The notes under the pieces: generated by a model
Database searches by the model: none
The model's input: only the letters and a program-made list of their open reading frames with translations
What the model was told of the DNA's origin: nothing
In this document: positions 6,890 to 9,567 of the stretch, piece by piece
Numbering within the stretch: position 1 is the first letter of the stretch
Layout: every line of letters begins with the position of its first letter
Translations under genes and position numbers: made by a program
Source of the DNA: Treponema sp. UBA1240
Lineage (GTDB): Bacteria; Spirochaetota; Spirochaetia; Treponematales; Treponemataceae
Assembly: GCA_002308875.1 (NCBI GenBank)
Contig: DBWK01000045.1
Coordinates: 1-9,567 of the forward strand
Reading direction: 5' to 3'
Length of the DNA: 9,567 nucleotides

Positions 6890-7636
6890 TTATTTACCCT
6901 GTCCGTAATACGCGTTTTTACCGTGTTTACGTTCATAGTGCTTGTTTATCACATACTCCGGTAACGTCTTTGCGGACGGATTGACGGATAACGTTATCCA
7001 AGCCATTTTTGCGACCTCTTCAAGAACAGCCGCGTTATAAACAGATTTTGTTGCGTTAGAACCCCAGGCAAAAGGTCCGTGTCCTGCAACAAGAACCATT
7101 GGATTTTCCGCCGGAACAAGTGCTTTTCGCAGTTTACCGTTACAATCAAGCGCATTTACTGATGCCGGATCCAAAAAGGTTTTCGCAATGAGAATACCTG
7201 TTTCTTTTTCATAGGCTGTTTCCACGGCTTCCTTTGTTATCATCGGTGTACATGGTACTTCGTTGGCGGAATGGTCCGCATGAGTTGTTCCAAAAAGTGG
7301 AATCGAGCGGCATGCCTGCGCCCATGAAGTAGCGTACGGCGAATGAGTATGCGTTATACCGCCGATATTCTCAAATCTCCTGTACAATTCAATATGTGTC
7401 GGGGTGTCAGATGAAGGATTTAGCTTGCCTTCAACCTTGTTGCCGTCCAAATCCATAACAACGATATCGTCCGGTTTCATTGTGTCGTATGGAACTCCAG
7501 AGGGTTTTATGGCAAAAACACCTTTGTCCTTGTCAAAGGCGGAAACATTCCCCCAGGTGTATATTGCCAATTTACGCATCGGAATTTCCATATTGGCTTC
7601 AAATGCTTCTTCTTTCAAATACTTATAGCTGCTCAT
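6890..7636 (-). CDS. araD: L-ribulose-5-phosphate 4-epimerase AraD
   Basis: A class II aldolase-fold, zinc-dependent cytoplasmic enzyme that converts L-ribulose 5-phosphate to D-xylulose 5-phosphate, the last step of bacterial L-arabinose use. Its 248 residues carry the family signatures: TWGNVSA (27-33), KPSGV (44-48), SSDTPTH with Asp77, zinc ligands His96 and His98 (THTH) and His186 (GHGPFAWG), a catalytic Asp121 in THAD, and C-terminal HYERKHGKNAYYGQ with Tyr244. It is about 17 residues longer than E. coli AraD, mostly through an insertion at about 156-178 and a few extra residues at the N-terminus. GGAG sits 5 bases before the ATG, in the 11-base gap after the upstream kinase gene, so the two form an operon. 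UlaF and SgbE are close paralogs that act on the same substrate in L-ascorbate and L-xylulose routes, so the physiological pathway is not certain. Confidence 0.94.
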   Translation of the reverse strand: MSSYKYLKEEAFEANMEIPMRKLAIYTWGNVSAFDKDKGVFAIKPSGVPYDTMKPDDIVVMDLDGNKVEGKLNPSSDTPTHIELYRRFENIGGITHTHSPYATSWAQACRSIPLFGTTHADHSANEVPCTPMITKEAVETAYEKETGILIAKTFLDPASVNALDCNGKLRKALVPAENPMVLVAGHGPFAWGSNATKSVYNAAVLEEVAKMAWITLSVNPSAKTLPEYVINKHYERKHGKNAYYGQGK

Positions 7637-7647
7637 ATTTTCTCCGA

Positions 7648-9255
7648 TTACGCCAAAGATTCAACCGCGGCTTTTTCAACAGCAAGTCCTTTGGTGTAAT
7701 TTTCAAAGAACTTGTTAAATCCGTCAATGTCTTCTTTTGTTGCATTAACTGTAACTGCTTTACTGTTAGCAAAAACTGTTTTTTCAAGGTACTCATCCAG
7801 AGTTTCATTCTTTTTGTTTACCAGATATGCAGCCAAAACCGCCATACCCCAAGGACCGCCTTCACCAGCTGTTTCCAAAGCGGAAATCGGTGTGTGCATT
7901 GCAGCAGACATCATAAGCAGACCAACTTTCTGTGTTTTAAAGAATCCGCCGTGTCCTGTCAGTTTGTCGATTTTTACGTTTTCCTGATTGAACAGAATAT
8001 CCATTCCTGTTCTCAATGCGCCGAGCGAAGTAAACAGCTGTGCGCGCATAAAGTTTGCAAGATTAAAAGTGTTTTTCTGTGTACGAACAAAAAGCGGACG
8101 TCCCTCAGAAAAACCTGTCATTGATTCACCGGAAATGTAATTATACGGAACAAGTCCACCGCAATCCTTGTCAGCTTCCAATGCTTTTGCAAGCAGGTTT
8201 TCGTACAAATCGCCTTTGCCAATTTTAAAACCGCATGCTTCTATAGCCTGTCCGAACAGACGGATCCAGTTATCATATTCACCTGTACAGTTGTTTGCAT
8301 GTGCCATCGCTGTCAGTGAACCGGACGGTGTTGTTACAAGATCGATTTTTCCATTGTAAGCTTTTGAAAGATCTTTTTCCAAAACAATCATCGCAAATAC
8401 GGATGTTCCTGCGGAAACGTTTCCTGTTCTTTCCTTTACACTGTTTGTAGCAACCATACCTGTTCCGGCATCTCCTTCCGGCGGTGCAAACGGAATTCCT
8501 GATGCAAGGTCACCGTCGCGGTCAAGAAGTTTAATACCTTTCTCCGTTAAAGTTCCGGCTTTTTCTCCTGCAAGAAGAATCTTCGGGAATATGTTTTCAA
8601 GCTTCCAGGCAAATTTTTCTTTTGCCGTAAGCTCGTCAAATTTCTTTATCATCGTTTTGTTATAATTCTTGGTACTTATATCGATAGGGAACATTCCTGA
8701 AGCATCCCCGATTCCAAGAACTTTTTCTCCCGTAAGCTGCCAATGGACATAGCCTGCAAGTGTTGTAAAAAATGAAACATCCTTAACGTGCGGCTCTTTA
8801 TTCAAGATAGCCTGATAAAGATGCGAAATACTCCATCGCTCAGGGATCGGGTAATTGAACAATTTGGAAAGTTCTTCCGAAGCTTTTCCAGTTATTGTAT
8901 TGCGCCATGTTCTAAAAGGAACAAGCAATTTGTCATTTTTATCAAAACTAAGATACCCATGCATCATGGCACTGATACCTACCGCTTTCATCTTTTTAAG
9001 TGTTACACCGTATTTGTCTTTTACATCTTTTTTCATGTTGGCGTAGCAGGTAGCGAGACCGTTATGGATTTCATCCAGTGAATAAGTCCATATTCCATTT
9101 TCAAGACTATTTTCCCAGTCAAAGGCTCCGGAAGCAATCGGTTTGTGTTCATCATCAATCAGAACGGCTTTGATTCTTGTTGAACCGAATTCAAGCCCCA
9201 TTACCGCATTGCCGTTTGCAATAAATTCAGCAATTTTTTTTGTTTCGTTTGTCAT
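7648..9255 (-). CDS. FGGY-family sugar kinase, probable L-ribulokinase or xylulokinase
   Basis: A cytoplasmic ATP-dependent pentulose kinase of 535 residues. FGGY signs, N to C: phosphate-1 loop EFGSTRIKAVLID (22-34), SAMMHGY (95-101), the GDAGTGMVATN segment (261-271) with probable catalytic base Asp262, the GNVSAGTS loop (278-285), and the C-terminal nucleotide-binding segment TGHGGFF (433-439) with ETAGEGGPWGMAVLAAYL. The usual Asp of the first motif (DxGT/S) is Glu22 here. Immediate linkage to araD argues for L-ribulose as substrate. The protein looks like the xylulokinase-like, non-AraB kinases of clostridia, one of which (AraK of Clostridium acetobutylicum) was reported as an L-ribulokinase; I recall this but cannot check it here. 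The start is ATG 9255, with AAGGGG 5 bases upstream. An in-frame ATG at 9372 would add 39 residues that run through the promoter and is rejected. Confidence 0.88.
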   Translation of the reverse strand: MTNETKKIAEFIANGNAVMGLEFGSTRIKAVLIDDEHKPIASGAFDWENSLENGIWTYSLDEIHNGLATCYANMKKDVKDKYGVTLKKMKAVGISAMMHGYLSFDKNDKLLVPFRTWRNTITGKASEELSKLFNYPIPERWSISHLYQAILNKEPHVKDVSFFTTLAGYVHWQLTGEKVLGIGDASGMFPIDISTKNYNKTMIKKFDELTAKEKFAWKLENIFPKILLAGEKAGTLTEKGIKLLDRDGDLASGIPFAPPEGDAGTGMVATNSVKERTGNVSAGTSVFAMIVLEKDLSKAYNGKIDLVTTPSGSLTAMAHANNCTGEYDNWIRLFGQAIEACGFKIGKGDLYENLLAKALEADKDCGGLVPYNYISGESMTGFSEGRPLFVRTQKNTFNLANFMRAQLFTSLGALRTGMDILFNQENVKIDKLTGHGGFFKTQKVGLLMMSAAMHTPISALETAGEGGPWGMAVLAAYLVNKKNETLDEYLEKTVFANSKAVTVNATKEDIDGFNKFFENYTKGLAVEKAAVESLA

Positions 9256-9295
9256 ATTTTCCCCTTTTGTTTTTTTAAATAGTCCCTTAAAACAC

Positions 9296-9324
9296 ATTAT
9301 ATCATCAATGCCGAATTCTAGCAA
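9296..9324 (-). promoter_or_regulatory. Predicted sigma-70 promoter of the kinase-araD operon
   Basis: On the minus strand, TTGCTA (9324-9319, four of six to TTGACA), a 17-base spacer and a perfect TATAAT (9301-9296). Transcription should start near 9289, leaving a leader of about 34 bases with the AAGGGG ribosome-binding site. No clear sugar-regulator operator is visible around it. Confidence 0.65.
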
Positions 9325-9361
9325 AGACTGTTTTTGTTTATTTTGGAGAATAAGGGGGCAG

Positions 9362-9390
9362 TTGAAATACATTTATTTCTAATATAAAAT
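9362..9390 (+). promoter_or_regulatory. Predicted proS promoter giving a nearly leaderless mRNA
   Basis: TTGAAA (9362-9367, five of six to consensus), a 17-base spacer and TAAAAT (9385-9390, five of six). Transcription would start at about 9396-9398, only 3-5 bases before the proS ATG at 9401. No Shine-Dalgarno sequence precedes that ATG. The -35 box is 37 bases from the -35 box of the divergent kinase promoter. Confidence 0.6.
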
Positions 9391-9396
9391 ACATTT
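9365..9396 (+). repeat. Direct repeat AAATACATTT on the proS promoter
   Basis: Two identical 10-base copies of AAATACATTT lie at 9365-9374 and 9387-9396. Their starts are 22 bases apart, about two helical turns. The first shares bases with the -35 box and the second with the -10 box and start region. It could be a pair of protein-binding sites or chance in AT-rich DNA. Confidence 0.5.
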
Positions 9397-9400
9397 CATC

Positions 9401-9567
9401 ATGAAAATATCAGAAACTTTTATTTCAACACTCAGAGAAATCCCTGCCGAAGCGGTTATTGCAAGTCATCAGCTCATGCTCCGTGCAGGCATTATACGCA
9501 AGTTAGGAAACGGTCTTTTTGTATATCTGCCTTTTGGTTTGCGGGCTTTCCGCAAAGTCGAAAATAT
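9401..9567 (+). CDS. proS: Prolyl-tRNA synthetase ProS (3' end outside the window)
   Basis: Only the first 55 full codons are present. They read as the N-terminus of a bacterial-type class II prolyl-tRNA synthetase, which charges tRNA-Pro with proline. The visible landmarks are the opening TFISTLREIPAEA, then SHQLMLRAGIIRKLGNGLF and VYLPFGLRAFRKVEN; these fit the family pattern of TLRE-PAEA, S-LLRAGMIR and YLPLG-R---K-E. This stretch leads into class II motif 1. The editing domain and motifs 2 and 3 lie beyond the right edge. The ATG at 9401 gives the normal family N-terminus without extra residues. There is no ribosome-binding site upstream; the start codon sits 10 bases after a predicted -10 box. 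The gene is divergent from the kinase-araD operon and functionally unrelated to it. Confidence 0.92.
   Translation, partial: MKISETFISTLREIPAEAVIASHQLMLRAGIIRKLGNGLFVYLPFGLRAFRKVEN

Noticed and set aside
7480..8124. 214-codon plus-strand open frame antisense to the kinase and araD
   Set aside because: It lies antisense to two well-supported genes, has no recognisable domain and no ribosome-binding site, and its residue composition looks like a shadow frame.
9256..9372. 39-residue N-terminal extension of the kinase from an in-frame ATG at 9372
   Set aside because: It runs through a perfect TATAAT promoter, has no ribosome-binding site and no family match. The ATG at 9255 has AAGGGG at good spacing and gives a normal FGGY N-terminus.

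Overview
The window is densely coded, of low to moderate GC (about 40% by eye), and holds seven protein genes. Two of them are cut by the window edges. It reads as a bacterial chromosome from a motile, sugar-fermenting host. The gene mix is a dCache chemoreceptor, a PflX-like radical SAM protein, a clostridial-style FGGY kinase next to AraD, and a bacterial ProRS. This suggests a gut or rumen Treponema-like spirochaete, but that is an impression from sequence style, since no rRNA or lineage-diagnostic gene is present. I see no mobile elements, CRISPR arrays, tRNAs or rRNAs.

Layout: (1) 1-933 (+) is the 3' part of a radical SAM protein of the PflA/PflX type whose true start lies left of the window. 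It converges on (2) a methyl-accepting chemotaxis protein, 990-3170 (-), and a hairpin at 940-975 serves both. (3) putP, 3368-4876 (-), a sodium/proline symporter, lies upstream of the chemoreceptor on the same strand. It has its own terminator, and a separate promoter for the chemoreceptor follows. (4) Divergent from putP is a histidine-biosynthesis fusion at 5049-6362 (+) that joins HisA, HisI and HisE in one chain. It is followed 8 bases later by a small two-helix membrane protein of unknown function (6371-6871). (5) These converge on an operon read leftward, an FGGY sugar kinase (7648-9255, -) then araD (6890-7636, -), most simply a pentulose-phosphorylating and epimerising module that feeds D-xylulose 5-phosphate to the pentose phosphate pathway. 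(6) Divergent from the kinase is the first 167 bases of proS (9401 onward, +).

The points most worth a second look are the trifunctional HisA-HisI-HisE chain, whose domain order is the reverse of the pathway order, and two genes (the his fusion and proS) whose start codons have no Shine-Dalgarno sequence but sit 7-10 bases after a well-spaced sigma-70-like promoter, which predicts leaderless mRNAs. A terminator hairpin whose loop holds the stop codon of the 166-residue gene, and a 10-base direct repeat two helical turns apart on the proS promoter, are also notable. Several supplied or naive starts were moved: putP to the ATG at 4876, the his fusion to the ATG at 5049, and the kinase to the ATG at 9255.
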